Origin: a virus
Length of the DNA: 25,667 bases
Strand: one strand, 5' to 3'
IMG/VR virus record: IMGVR_UViG_3300025151_000265
Span: 1-25,667 of that record
The position numbers and the translations under genes were made by a program. The notes under the pieces are model-generated. The model had not been told where the DNA came from. It did not search any database and saw nothing but the letters and a program-made list of their open reading frames with translations. The first letter of the stretch is position 1, and every line of letters begins with the position of its first letter. Below are positions 14,686-22,767 of the stretch, in pieces.

Positions 14686-14814
14686 ATGGCATCCTATTGT
14701 GGCGTTTGTTATGCTGTTAAGCAGACTAATCCATTTGGGTTTTGTGACAGTTGTTGGATAAACGCAGGTAAGCCAACAAAGAAAAACCCTCAAGGAAGCA
14801 TTGATAAAAGATAG
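14686..14814 (+). CDS. 42-aa zinc-ribbon miniprotein
   Basis: Short gene read by hand: ATG 14686, TAG 14812-14814. Product MASYCGVCYAVKQTNPFGFC, then DSCWINAG and a basic tail (KPTKKNPQG), with the pairs C5-x-x-C8 and C20-x-x-C23. This is a minimal four-Cys zinc ribbon. Similar Cys pairs appear in the adjacent portal, and the gene lies between the LAGLIDADG gene and portal, four bases after the former. No strong ribosome-binding site is visible (GGTTTGATAGT). Coding is supported by the Cys pattern, the fit into the gap and codon style. Function unknown; could bind the portal or DNA. Confidence 0.6.
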   Translation: MASYCGVCYAVKQTNPFGFCDSCWINAGKPTKKNPQGSIDKR

Positions 14815-14840
14815 GCGGGTCGTAAGGATAGGGTGTAAGT

Positions 14841-16481
14841 ATGGCGGGAAAGCGAAGATTCTCTTTAACAAATTTATTTAGGAAGACTACTCCTACTCCT
14901 ACGGATAGGGAAATCTACAATATTGGCATACAGGAAAAGTCCCCTGCACAAATGCTAAACGGGCCACTAATCTACAATATAGTACAAAACTCTGTAATTA
15001 CTAGAACCTGTTTAACTCAATTAAAACAGGAAGTATTTCGTAGAGGATATACTTGGGAGAAAGCATACGAAGCAAGATGTCAAGATTGTGGCAAGGAACA
15101 CCAAAGGCCCGTTAAGGAATGCTCTAGATGTGAAAGCACTAATTTGAAACTTCCTGATGTTAAGCAATTAGAGTATGCAGAGAAGTTTTTAGAAGGATAT
15201 GTTAATTCTTCAGAGCAATTGTTTATTGATGTGTTAAAGGAATTAGAAGATGATTTGAATATCATGGATGATGCCTACATTGTATTCGTAAAGGAATATT
15301 ATATTGATGGTAATGGTAAAATCCGAATGCACAGAATAAAGGAAATTTTTAGAGGCGACCCTGTATCAATGCACATCTATGCAGATGAAGAAGGAGTAAG
15401 AGGGACTAAAGGATTTACATGTATTCACCATAGAGAATTTATGGCTTCGGAACCTCATGATAGTTGTGAAGTTTGTGGGGATTCTCTTTACCCTGTTCAC
15501 TATGTAAATAGGGCAAAGGGAGATGACCAATACTTTATCAAGGGAGAAGTCTTACACTTTAGTAAATATAGTCCTAGTAGATTATATGGGCTTTCTCCTA
15601 TACTCACTTTATACAATCATATTATGACACTTATTGCTATGGAAAATTATGTTAATGCTTCCTATACTAAGAGCAGAATGCCTAGAGGAATGTTAGCCGT
15701 CCAAACTAGAAATATGGACTCCATGATGAGTTTTTGGCGTGGGGTTAAAGAAAGGATGGAGCAAGACCCCCACTACATTCCTGTAATGGGAATAGAAGCA
15801 GAAGGTGGCAAGGGTTCTATTGAATGGATTAAGTTTATGGATAGTCTGAAAGAGATGGAATATACTGCGGTCAAGGACGATTTAAGAGATAGGGTTTCTG
15901 CCTTTTATGGAGTTAGTAAAATTTTCATGGCAGATTCTACTGCTAGTGGAGGACTAAATAATGAAGGTATGCAGATTCTTGTAACTAATCGAGCAGTACA
16001 AATGGCGCAAACAGTCTACAACAATTATGTATTCCCATTCTTAACTACTCAGTTTGGAATTACTGATTGGGATTTGAAACTACCGCCGTCAGAAGAAGAA
16101 GATGAAATTGCCGCTCTCCGTAAAAGAGAGATAGAAGTTAATATTGCCGCCTCTACTAAGAATTTAGGATTTGAGATTGAAATGGATGAAGATGGAAACT
16201 TTACCTTTACTAAACCCGAACCCAAAGAAAATGAAATGGGAGCAGAGGGTGGAGATGAGCCGGTGGAATTAGACCCTTATGCTGGAACTAATATTGATGC
16301 GTCACAGATGGGACAGATGATGGAACAACAGCAACAAAGCATGGCCAGCACTAACGAAAATGTTAAATCAACTAGAAATAAGCCAAGTATGGCCACAGGG
16401 CCGGATAAAAGGTTTAGTGGCCTACCAGCCGAAGCCGGAAATCAAAATGTAGACCAAAGAACAGAAAGAAGGGTTGGTTAA
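14841..16481 (+). CDS. Portal protein with two Zn-binding insertions
   Basis: 546 aa. Forms the dodecameric vertex through which DNA enters. Portal features include the N-terminal half with VITRTCLTQLKQEVFRRGYT, the segment GEVLHFSKYSPSRLYGLSPI (235-254) and a helical part (LTLYNHIMTLIAMENYVNAS). GVSKIFMADSTASGGLNNEG (about 353-372) belongs to the conserved C-half. Inserted Cys pairs C80/C83 with C94/C97 form a probable zinc ribbon; C194/H196 or H197 with C209/C212 a second one. The C terminus from about residue 470 is low complexity (MGQMMEQQQQSM). The gene is 26 bases after the zinc miniprotein, with weak ribosome-binding site GGATAGGGTG. The N terminus (MAGKRRFSLTNLFRKTT) carries NLFRK, only loosely like the tag. 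Confidence 0.9.
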   Translation: MAGKRRFSLTNLFRKTTPTPTDREIYNIGIQEKSPAQMLNGPLIYNIVQNSVITRTCLTQLKQEVFRRGYTWEKAYEARCQDCGKEHQRPVKECSRCESTNLKLPDVKQLEYAEKFLEGYVNSSEQLFIDVLKELEDDLNIMDDAYIVFVKEYYIDGNGKIRMHRIKEIFRGDPVSMHIYADEEGVRGTKGFTCIHHREFMASEPHDSCEVCGDSLYPVHYVNRAKGDDQYFIKGEVLHFSKYSPSRLYGLSPILTLYNHIMTLIAMENYVNASYTKSRMPRGMLAVQTRNMDSMMSFWRGVKERMEQDPHYIPVMGIEAEGGKGSIEWIKFMDSLKEMEYTAVKDDLRDRVSAFYGVSKIFMADSTASGGLNNEGMQILVTNRAVQMAQTVYNNYVFPFLTTQFGITDWDLKLPPSEEEDEIAALRKREIEVNIAASTKNLGFEIEMDEDGNFTFTKPEPKENEMGAEGGDEPVELDPYAGTNIDASQMGQMMEQQQQSMASTNENVKSTRNKPSMATGPDKRFSGLPAEAGNQNVDQRTERRVG

Positions 16482-16483
16482 TT

Positions 16484-16534
16484 ATGAAAGCAGATTTGAT
16501 AAAGGCCGGAAAAAAATCCCGCCGAATTTTTTGA
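16484..16534 (+). pseudogene. Short open stretch that may be the frameshifted 5' end of the next gene
   Basis: An ATG at 16484 opens a frame that stops after 16 codons (MKADLIKAGKKSRRIF). At 16510-16516 there is a run of seven A. If one A were removed, the reading would continue as MKADLIKAGKNPAEFFEKFK and then join VIKMEDTKQKEI, the start of the gene at 16554, without a stop. So the true protein may start at 16484 and be interrupted by a one-base insertion in the A run, a sequencing error, or a site needing +1 frameshifting. Alternatively the downstream ATG at 16554 with AAGGTGATT is the only start and this stretch is non-coding. Confidence 0.4.
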
Positions 16535-16553
16535 GAAATTTAAGGTGATTAAA

Positions 16554-16778
16554 ATGGAAGATACAAAACAAAAAGAAATACGACTAAGAAAGGAATTGGC
16601 TAAACTTAGAACGCAGAATGCGGCTGAGACTAGAACAGTTAAGAAAAATAGAGACTTTGATATTGCTGGAGTAGATACTAGAACATCACATAAGGCAACA
16701 CATGGTAACGCAGATGTTCCTGATGTAGTTCTATTGCCTAAGAGAAAGCGAAACCGAAAAGAAAACATTCCTTTCTGA
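16554..16778 (+). CDS. 74-aa Lys/Arg-rich protein, unknown
   Basis: Starts MEDTKQKEIRLRKELAKLRT (ATG 16554, AAGGTGATTAAA upstream; an in-frame GTG at 16545 would be less usual). The product is basic, with a charged helix of about 25 residues followed by THGNADVPDVVLLPKRKRNR near the C terminus. No W tag in this form, though an extended version starting at 16484 would begin MKADLIKAG, loosely similar to DILK. The next gene starts 11 bases after the stop. Function unknown; a nucleic-acid-binding or scaffold-associated protein would fit. Confidence 0.6.
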   Translation: MEDTKQKEIRLRKELAKLRTQNAAETRTVKKNRDFDIAGVDTRTSHKATHGNADVPDVVLLPKRKRNRKENIPF

Positions 16779-16788
16779 AGGTGGTATT

Positions 16789-18540
16789 GTGGTCGTTCTA
16801 AAGCAAGATAAATATTTAGAGTCGGCGCAGACCGCAAAGGAAAAGGCAGAAGAAGAATATCTTAAAACTCAAAATGCTAACTATAGAACATTTGTTCAAG
16901 CCCTAAAGATTTTAGAGAAAATGAAAAAGGATAAGACCTTTGAGGCTAGAAGTAAAAGACTGGGTAAATTGATTTCTGCTATTAGAGGGGCAGGTTCTCC
17001 CGAAGTAAAATTAGAAAAAATACTATTTAGTTTTAGAAAATTAAAAGAACGAGACTATATAGTAGCAGACATAAAAGATGCCGAAAATAAAAAGATAAGT
17101 GCAGAAGATGTTCAGTCAAGAATGAAGTCTGCCTTATTTGACGAAGAAGTAAAATCTACAGCACACGCTTCTATTTTTACAATTAATCAACCTATGGAAG
17201 AAGTACAAAAAAATAAAGCGTTAGATGTCTTAACAGAATATTTTAATCCCCCTCCTACTATAGAATACGAAGAAGTAGTTACTGAAGAGGAAAAGGTTTC
17301 TAAAATCGCAGTAATAACTCTAGATGATACAGATGTAGATAACATAACTGAATATATGAATGATGCGTTTGGGGAGAACTTGACAGACCTTACCGAACAA
17401 GACCATGAAATAAAAACCAATCTATATGAGATATTATTAGAATTATATGTTGATTCGTTTGGGGAATATCCTACCTTTTATGTTAAAAGTGGAAACATTG
17501 CTGGCTATCTCAAAAATTTAAAAAGTCAAGTTTTTAGAGAATTGCAACGCCGTTCCGGTGGAAAGAAGGATTCTTCTGAACGCACATCAAGTATGATTAT
17601 TTCTAAAGATAGTTTAGATAGAGCCTTTAATGGTATTGAAGGAGAAATACAACTACTAAATGAAAGGAAAAAGGAATTGAGTAAGCAATTAGAGAAACAT
17701 GTAGATATTGATATAGAAAAAGAAATAGTGAACTACCAAAATAAAATTGAAAACGAAATTTCAGAAATAAAACCAGAATTGAAAGAACTTAAGGAACGGT
17801 TTGATTCCGTTAAAACTAAGTTAAAATCATTAAAAGAAAAGGAAAGTTCTCTTGGGCAATTAACCGCAACAGAATATGTAGAAGGTAAAAAAGAATTGGA
17901 CCCCGAAATTAAAGAGGCTAATAAAATACTAAATATTATAATTAGAGAGGGAGACAAGGTAAAAAACAAATTAGCGATTCTAGAAAAAGCGGATTCTACT
18001 AGCATCAGAAGTACAATAGAAAGTGGTCTGATGGAGGAGCATCAGGCACAGGTAGATAACATAAAGGAACTAAACCAAAGAATAATTAGATTGAAACAGG
18101 AGATAACTTTACCTAAACCTGTAAAGAAAGAAATTAGAAAAATTATTAGAAGATTCGACCCAAGTAAGGAATTAGAGGGAGAAATGTATAGGGAATACAT
18201 AACCGCTCTTAATACATATGAGCGGATTTTAATGAGAGTAGGTAGGAAGATAGATTTGGAAATAACTCAAATGAAATCCTACATAAAGAAAAATTCTGAT
18301 GCTTTGCAGAATACTGCGGATTATTTCATAGGTTTAACTGAAAAGGAGTTTTCAGTGGAGAATCTAGATGAATTCGAAGACTTCGAAATAGTTCTAGCAA
18401 TGAATAAGCATAGTTTAACTGATTCGGATATGTCCGAATTGCAAACGGATATTATAGAAGCACTCAAACTAAGAAGAAAGGTTATCAAACTAACTGAGGT
18501 AGCAAAAGAAAAGGCGAAACAAAAGAGGGATGCAAAATGA
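16789..18540 (+). CDS. 583-aa coiled-coil protein, unknown
   Basis: GTG start (MVVLKQDKYLESAQ) with GAAGGTGG just upstream. No other start is better placed, and the previous gene ends at 16778. The protein is Lys/Glu-rich with long helical segments and a clear coiled-coil region (about residues 280-445; for example LLNERKKELSKQLEKHVDID and SEIKPELKELKERFDSVKTK). No Cys motif or W tag. It follows the portal and precedes a tagged gene. Possible roles are an internal scaffold or a tether, but no family is recognised. It overlaps the next gene by four bases (ATGA). Confidence 0.75.
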   Translation: MVVLKQDKYLESAQTAKEKAEEEYLKTQNANYRTFVQALKILEKMKKDKTFEARSKRLGKLISAIRGAGSPEVKLEKILFSFRKLKERDYIVADIKDAENKKISAEDVQSRMKSALFDEEVKSTAHASIFTINQPMEEVQKNKALDVLTEYFNPPPTIEYEEVVTEEEKVSKIAVITLDDTDVDNITEYMNDAFGENLTDLTEQDHEIKTNLYEILLELYVDSFGEYPTFYVKSGNIAGYLKNLKSQVFRELQRRSGGKKDSSERTSSMIISKDSLDRAFNGIEGEIQLLNERKKELSKQLEKHVDIDIEKEIVNYQNKIENEISEIKPELKELKERFDSVKTKLKSLKEKESSLGQLTATEYVEGKKELDPEIKEANKILNIIIREGDKVKNKLAILEKADSTSIRSTIESGLMEEHQAQVDNIKELNQRIIRLKQEITLPKPVKKEIRKIIRRFDPSKELEGEMYREYITALNTYERILMRVGRKIDLEITQMKSYIKKNSDALQNTADYFIGLTEKEFSVENLDEFEDFEIVLAMNKHSLTDSDMSELQTDIIEALKLRRKVIKLTEVAKEKAKQKRDAK

Positions 18541-18878
18541 CTTGGAATTGGTATAATGAAGATATTATTAAAGCCGAAGGAGATATTCTTTCGGCTTTGG
18601 ATAAGAAGCAAAAAAAGGCACTTAAGAAAACTCTGCAAGCCGCAGAACCAACAGAATATTTTGGACAGGATTTTACTAGATTGGGTGAGTTATTAGATAT
18701 GATGAAGGACTTGGATTTGATTAAATCTGATGAAAAATTATCTAAGAAGATGGAGACTATGGATGAGAGCAATCTAGATATATTAGCCACAGCCAGCAAA
18801 CTCCGTAAAGAGTACGAAACCCTCTACAGGCAGATTCGAAAATTAGTATATCCAAAGAAAGGAGGCGACTTAAGATGA
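18537..18878 (+). CDS. Tagged small helical protein (MTWNWYNEDIIKAE)
   Basis: 113 aa. The N terminus MTWNWYNEDIIKAEGD is a longer tag variant with DIIK in place of DILK. The remainder is a charged helical protein (ALDKKQKKALKKTLQAAEPT and further helices to the end). It starts on the previous stop (ATGA) and ends over the next start, within a block of coupled genes. The ribosome-binding site is AAAAGAGGGATGCAAA. Family not recognised. Confidence 0.75.
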   Translation: MTWNWYNEDIIKAEGDILSALDKKQKKALKKTLQAAEPTEYFGQDFTRLGELLDMMKDLDLIKSDEKLSKKMETMDESNLDILATASKLRKEYETLYRQIRKLVYPKKGGDLR

Positions 18879-19105
18879 CAGAACAAAACGAAGTATTACT
18901 CTTGCTAAAAGAATTAGTGAACCGAGTACAACAATTAGAAAGCGTAGCATACAATAAGGACAATGTTCTGATGAAATCAGGATTTGTCGTAACTAATAGC
19001 CCAACACCGTCAATGAATAATAAGATTGCATCTACCTTTAGTATGGATGATATAAGCGCAATGTCATTCGATGATATGGCTAAGATTATTCAGAAGATGG
19101 AGTGA
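18875..19105 (+). CDS. 76-aa scaffold-like protein whose C terminus matches the scaffold tail
   Basis: Begins MTEQNEVLLLLKELVNRVQQ, an amphipathic helix that could form a coiled coil. A flexible Ser/Pro/Asn segment follows, and the end is SMDDISAMSFDDMAKIIQKM-E (residues 56-76). The scaffold domain downstream ends SMDDVANMSWADLNRLAGN (23926-23979). The two tails share S-M-D-D-[IV]-x-x-M-S-[FW]-x-D-[LM]. This suggests that both contact the capsid protein by the same C-terminal helix, as known for scaffolds of several tailed phages, where a short C-terminal helix binds the coat protein. It overlaps the previous stop and is preceded by AAAGGAGGCGACTTAAG. Most likely a small accessory scaffold or head-assembly protein. 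Confidence 0.7.
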   Translation: MTEQNEVLLLLKELVNRVQQLESVAYNKDNVLMKSGFVVTNSPTPSMNNKIASTFSMDDISAMSFDDMAKIIQKME

Positions 19106-19110
19106 TTTAG

Positions 19111-19380
19111 ATGACTTGGGATTACTACGATATTAAAAAAGTAGAAATTAAAAAGGGAGATGACTACGATATGACTATGACGGTATCATGCGAGTTAGAA
19201 AAGGATGGAGAAACTATTCTTCCTGAAGATATTGGATTAAGTGAGAGAGAACTGCATTCTACTGTTCAAGATGTTTTACAGGAATTAGTTGGTAGGAAAG
19301 CCTCTTCTGCTATAGAAGATGAAGAGGGAAGCGAAATAGTAATAGATGTAGAAATCAAATCTGTTTCAGAAAATAGGTGA
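19111..19380 (+). CDS. Tagged small protein (MTWDYYDIKK), copy 1
   Basis: 89 aa. Starts MTWDYYDIKKVEIKKGDDYD, first of three consecutive proteins sharing MTWDYY[DN]IKK. The body contains two likely beta strands (MTMTVSCELEKDGETILPED), an acidic helix and a further strand near the C terminus. There is no obvious similarity to the next two proteins beyond the tag, so this looks like different domains with a common address. Ribosome-binding site TGGAGTGATTTAG. Confidence 0.8.
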   Translation: MTWDYYDIKKVEIKKGDDYDMTMTVSCELEKDGETILPEDIGLSERELHSTVQDVLQELVGRKASSAIEDEEGSEIVIDVEIKSVSENR

Positions 19381-19385
19381 GTAAA

Positions 19386-19586
19386 ATGACTTGGGATTAT
19401 TACGATATTAAGAAAAATTTTGAGTTTGTTGAAGGTCAGTTTAAAGACGAAACAGAGACTACAGATGCAGTTCTAGAGTTTAAGAAAGGGGCTATGAAGA
19501 TGTTGAAAGAGTTAAGCATAGATGCCGCCAACCTATCAAAAGCAAAGAAACTATTTGGTAAATTTTTAGATGAGGTGAAAGAATGA
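19386..19586 (+). CDS. Tagged small protein (MTWDYYDIKK), copy 2
   Basis: 66 aa. ATG 19386; an in-frame GTG at 19377 lies in the ribosome-binding site GGTGAGTAAA and is rejected. MTWDYYDIKKNFEFVEGQF continues into a charged helix (FKKGAMKMLKELSIDAANLS) and ends GKFLDEVKE. Beyond the tag it does not resemble its neighbours. It overlaps the next gene by ATGA. Confidence 0.78.
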   Translation: MTWDYYDIKKNFEFVEGQFKDETETTDAVLEFKKGAMKMLKELSIDAANLSKAKKLFGKFLDEVKE

Positions 19587-19789
19587 CTTGGGATTATTAC
19601 AACATTAAAAAATCAGAAGATAGGCCATTTAGGATTTCAAGAATAATGGGAGATGTTTGGAATACTATGCAAGTCGAATTACAAAGCCCTGCATTTGAAG
19701 ATAAGGCAAAAGAAGTAAGAAAGGCTCTGCAAGTATTGCATAGAGAATTAAAAGATGCACAAGAACGAATAGAAAAGGAGTATGAGTAA
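19583..19789 (+). CDS. Tagged small protein (MTWDYYNIKK), copy 3
   Basis: 68 aa. MTWDYYNIKKSEDRPF then a helical rest (RIMGDVWNTMQVELQSPAFE, and a charged helix of Lys/Glu/Arg at the end). Tag identical to the two upstream copies except Asn for Asp at position 7. Codons differ between the three copies (for example AAA/AAG and TAC/TAT), so they are not fresh duplicates. Ribosome-binding site GAGGTGAAAG. Family not recognised. Confidence 0.78.
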   Translation: MTWDYYNIKKSEDRPFRISRIMGDVWNTMQVELQSPAFEDKAKEVRKALQVLHRELKDAQERIEKEYE

Positions 19790-19790
19790 A

Positions 19791-20243
19791 ATGCCGGAAA
19801 GAATGACAAAAGAAGAAGCGAAAATTGAACAGGCTATTAGAGCCGCTAGAATTGCAAAGCAAACTTTACTAGAAGAAACTAGGAACAGTATGCCTTTGGT
19901 AGTAGATGAAGAAGAAGTAGATGTAGAAGATGGCATCGAAGAAAAACCTACTATTGAAGTACCTAACCAAGATAAAGAAGGCTATGGTCTTGCAGGTGTA
20001 GAGAATGAATATAAGATTAAGAAAGCAACGACCCCTACTTCATATGATGAAGTTATAGAAAGGATAGATAAAGAATTAGCAAGTGGTGATAGTCCTATTA
20101 AAGAAGTATTGTCGCTTGTAAGAAATATGGCATACACCAAAAAGAGAAACAATGAGCCATTTACTATAGACACATTCAAACAAATACTTGCAGAGGCCAA
20201 AAGGCAAGTAAATTGGATGCGATTTATGGGTATTAAGTTTTAG
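19791..20243 (+). CDS. 150-aa acidic protein, unknown, untagged
   Basis: I take ATG 19791 (MPERMTKEEAKIEQ), placed about ten bases after AGGAG. An ATG at 19782 sits too close to this site. No N-terminal tag. It contains a helix (EAKIEQAIRAARIAKQTLLE), an acidic linker (DEEEVDVEDGIEEKP), and a C-terminal helical domain starting SYDEVIERIDKELASGDSP. The end RQVNWMRFMGIKF holds a Trp followed by hydrophobic and basic residues, but it does not fit the strict W-x-x-[IVL]-L-K tag. Unknown function. The DNA ligase starts nine bases later. Confidence 0.72.
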   Translation: MPERMTKEEAKIEQAIRAARIAKQTLLEETRNSMPLVVDEEEVDVEDGIEEKPTIEVPNQDKEGYGLAGVENEYKIKKATTPTSYDEVIERIDKELASGDSPIKEVLSLVRNMAYTKKRNNEPFTIDTFKQILAEAKRQVNWMRFMGIKF

Positions 20244-20252
20244 TGATGCCTT

Positions 20253-22766
20253 ATGCCACTAACCGGCCTTCTATTTGAGAAGGAAACTGACTCTGTTTCT
20301 GATAAAATCCTCTCTCTCTTCGAAAAGACTAGAGTGGCTTACCTATCTGCTAAGAGTGATTCTAAAACCTATGGCTCTAGATGGAGAAAAACAGTAGAAG
20401 ACCTAAGAGATGAATACGATAATTTAGATTACTTAGGTGGACAACTAAAACAATACTTAGCAGAAGACATCTTACAATCTAAGGATGCAATGAATCCTGA
20501 AACTCCTACTGCTGAAAAAGTCTATAATGCAATTAAAATGCTACGCTTCGAATCAGACGAAGTGCAAGACCCATTTGCAAAACGCTTCAAAGGAAATGTT
20601 TTGGAAACATTAATGGAAGATAGCGGGGCTATGATTAAGTTTATTCATTATGCTTTACGAAGCGATGATGAGGTTTTACCCGATGAATTATATTCCATAA
20701 AAGATATAGATGCAGATGACATCACTATTGGTCTAAAAGGATTAGACTTAGACCCTAAAGATATTTCATTATATATTACAGAACATTATGGAGATGGAAA
20801 GGATTCTAAGAAAATAGAATCTAGAGTTAAAAATGGTCTTTCTATACTAAAACTATTCTTCCTATCTAAAAATACAGAAGAAGATTGGAATAGACTAGTA
20901 GGTGTTGAATTAAAGAAAGCGGAGAAATCCATAGAAGAAAAGGCTCAAGTAAATTTCATAATACCTAATAAGCCAATGTATAGGATATTTGAAATAGAGG
21001 ACATTAACGAACTACAAGGATTTAGCGGTGAATGGGTTGTTCAAGAAAAATATGACGGTATGAGAATACAGATTCATAAAATTGATAACAAGATAAAAAT
21101 ATATTCTTACAATGAAAAGGACATTACAGACAAATGTAAGAAACAAGTAGAAGTAATGAAAAAGAAACAGTTCGGCGACTGTATATTGGATGCTGAATTA
21201 ATTCTATTTGATGGTGATGAAGCACTACATAGGGCAGATACTATTTCCCATGTATTCAAAAACCAATACCAAGATGCAGAATTAAAGGCTCATGTGTTCG
21301 ATATTATGAGACACGAAGAAAGAAACATGGCTTCAGAAGAATTGTCCGAAAGGATAAATATTTTATTCAATAATTATTCTATGCACTCTGATGACCATTT
21401 ACAATTCCCTTCTAAAAAAGATACTAGAATTGCAGACAATCTAAAAGACATTGAAGAATATAGTGAGGCGATTATGGAAATGCCTACTGCTGAAGGTGTG
21501 GTAATAAAGGATAGTACTTCTACATATTACATAGGTACTAAGAAAAACCCTAAGTGGATTAAATGGAAGAAGTTTGTAGATTTAGATTTAATCGTTCTAG
21601 ATAAAAAGAAAACTAAATCTAATATGTTCTCCTACACTTTAGGTGCAGGGCCAGCAGAAGGCGAAGGAAAACATATCAAAGTATTAGATAAAATACAATA
21701 TATGAATGTAGGGAAGGCTAACAATACAAAGTTAGATGTAGATGTTGGAGATATTCTTAGAGTTAAAATAGATGAGGTGAAGTTCGATGGAACTAAATAT
21801 ACTATCTATGGTTCTAATGCAATAGAAATACCTGAAGTAGAATACCCTGAAAAGATAATAACATTAGAAATGTTATCTAAAGAAACTAAGAAGAGTTTAA
21901 AGTTTAAGGCTACAGCATTAGAAAAGGGAGTTTTAATTACAGACTATGTTCATGGAGAAGCAATACTAAAATCTATGGATGGTTTTACTTTGTATGAATT
22001 TGAAAAAGATAATTTAATGTCTAAACATGCTATGATGAATTTAGAATCTTGGAAGTCTGATGCAGAAAATATAATGAAAACCAAACAAAGCGAATTAACC
22101 GTGAGCGTATTTCAGCACTTAAAAACAAGAGGGCCGAAAACCGTAAAGGACTTACATAACTTCTTAGTTAAGGAAGTTGGCAGACTATATGATAGTGTAT
22201 TAGATAGCCAAATGTCTAAGTTAAAAGAGTGGTTCGATAGTAGAGATGGTATAACTTACAACAATAAAGAAAAGAAGTTTATGGCTGATTCAGATAAAAT
22301 TATGTTAAGTGAAAAGGAATACAAAACTCCTTCTGAATATAGAGAAGGAGAGTTCAAAGTATATTCTAGAAAAGATGACGACTTAACTTTTGCAATTAAA
22401 TTATCTGATGAAACAATGTATTGGACTATAGATATTAATTCCGATGATGATATATTTAACCTATTTGGGAAGGCTGGAAAATTTCCTGCGGAAGTAGCAA
22501 CCACAATTTCTTCTGATTCTAAGGTGATAGATGAAGGAGACATTACTTTAGGAGTACAGAGAGATGGCTACCATGAGTATTTCATAAATGGAAATAAGTT
22601 TGAGACTAAAGTACACTTTAGAGTAATACCGGTAGATGATAAAGAAAAGTGGTTAGTGTGGACCGGTTATAAGCAGGAACCGGCAGACATAGCAGGGGAT
22701 GAGGGAGTTTGGAATATTAATAATGATAAATATGTAAAGTTGCTAATAAATCCGGAAAAACCCTAA
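20253..22766 (+). CDS. ATP-dependent DNA ligase with long C-terminal extension
   Basis: 837 aa; seals nicks using ATP through a lysyl-AMP. Motif I is EKYDGM (K266 is the AMP-bearing Lys), followed by R271. ILDAEL is at 311-316, AHVFDIM at 346-352, EGVVIKD at 414-420 and KWIKWKK at 434-440, in the normal order of a ligase core. An OB-like segment follows up to about residue 530. The N-terminal 240 residues are helical and not recognised as a standard DNA-binding domain. The C-terminal 300 residues are unusual: a probable winged helix (VFQHLKTRGPKTVKDLHNFL, 619-638) and a beta-rich domain (about 695-837), remotely like the phosphoesterase-type domains attached to some ligases, though I cannot confirm this. 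No W tag. It lies between head genes instead of replication genes. Confidence 0.9.
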   Translation: MPLTGLLFEKETDSVSDKILSLFEKTRVAYLSAKSDSKTYGSRWRKTVEDLRDEYDNLDYLGGQLKQYLAEDILQSKDAMNPETPTAEKVYNAIKMLRFESDEVQDPFAKRFKGNVLETLMEDSGAMIKFIHYALRSDDEVLPDELYSIKDIDADDITIGLKGLDLDPKDISLYITEHYGDGKDSKKIESRVKNGLSILKLFFLSKNTEEDWNRLVGVELKKAEKSIEEKAQVNFIIPNKPMYRIFEIEDINELQGFSGEWVVQEKYDGMRIQIHKIDNKIKIYSYNEKDITDKCKKQVEVMKKKQFGDCILDAELILFDGDEALHRADTISHVFKNQYQDAELKAHVFDIMRHEERNMASEELSERINILFNNYSMHSDDHLQFPSKKDTRIADNLKDIEEYSEAIMEMPTAEGVVIKDSTSTYYIGTKKNPKWIKWKKFVDLDLIVLDKKKTKSNMFSYTLGAGPAEGEGKHIKVLDKIQYMNVGKANNTKLDVDVGDILRVKIDEVKFDGTKYTIYGSNAIEIPEVEYPEKIITLEMLSKETKKSLKFKATALEKGVLITDYVHGEAILKSMDGFTLYEFEKDNLMSKHAMMNLESWKSDAENIMKTKQSELTVSVFQHLKTRGPKTVKDLHNFLVKEVGRLYDSVLDSQMSKLKEWFDSRDGITYNNKEKKFMADSDKIMLSEKEYKTPSEYREGEFKVYSRKDDDLTFAIKLSDETMYWTIDINSDDDIFNLFGKAGKFPAEVATTISSDSKVIDEGDITLGVQRDGYHEYFINGNKFETKVHFRVIPVDDKEKWLVWTGYKQEPADIAGDEGVWNINNDKYVKLLINPEKP

Positions 22767-22767
22767 A

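Noticed and set aside
5-19789. Tag as secretion signal or membrane anchor
   Set aside because: Only about eight residues, with charged Lys/Asp/Glu and no hydrophobic core of useful length.
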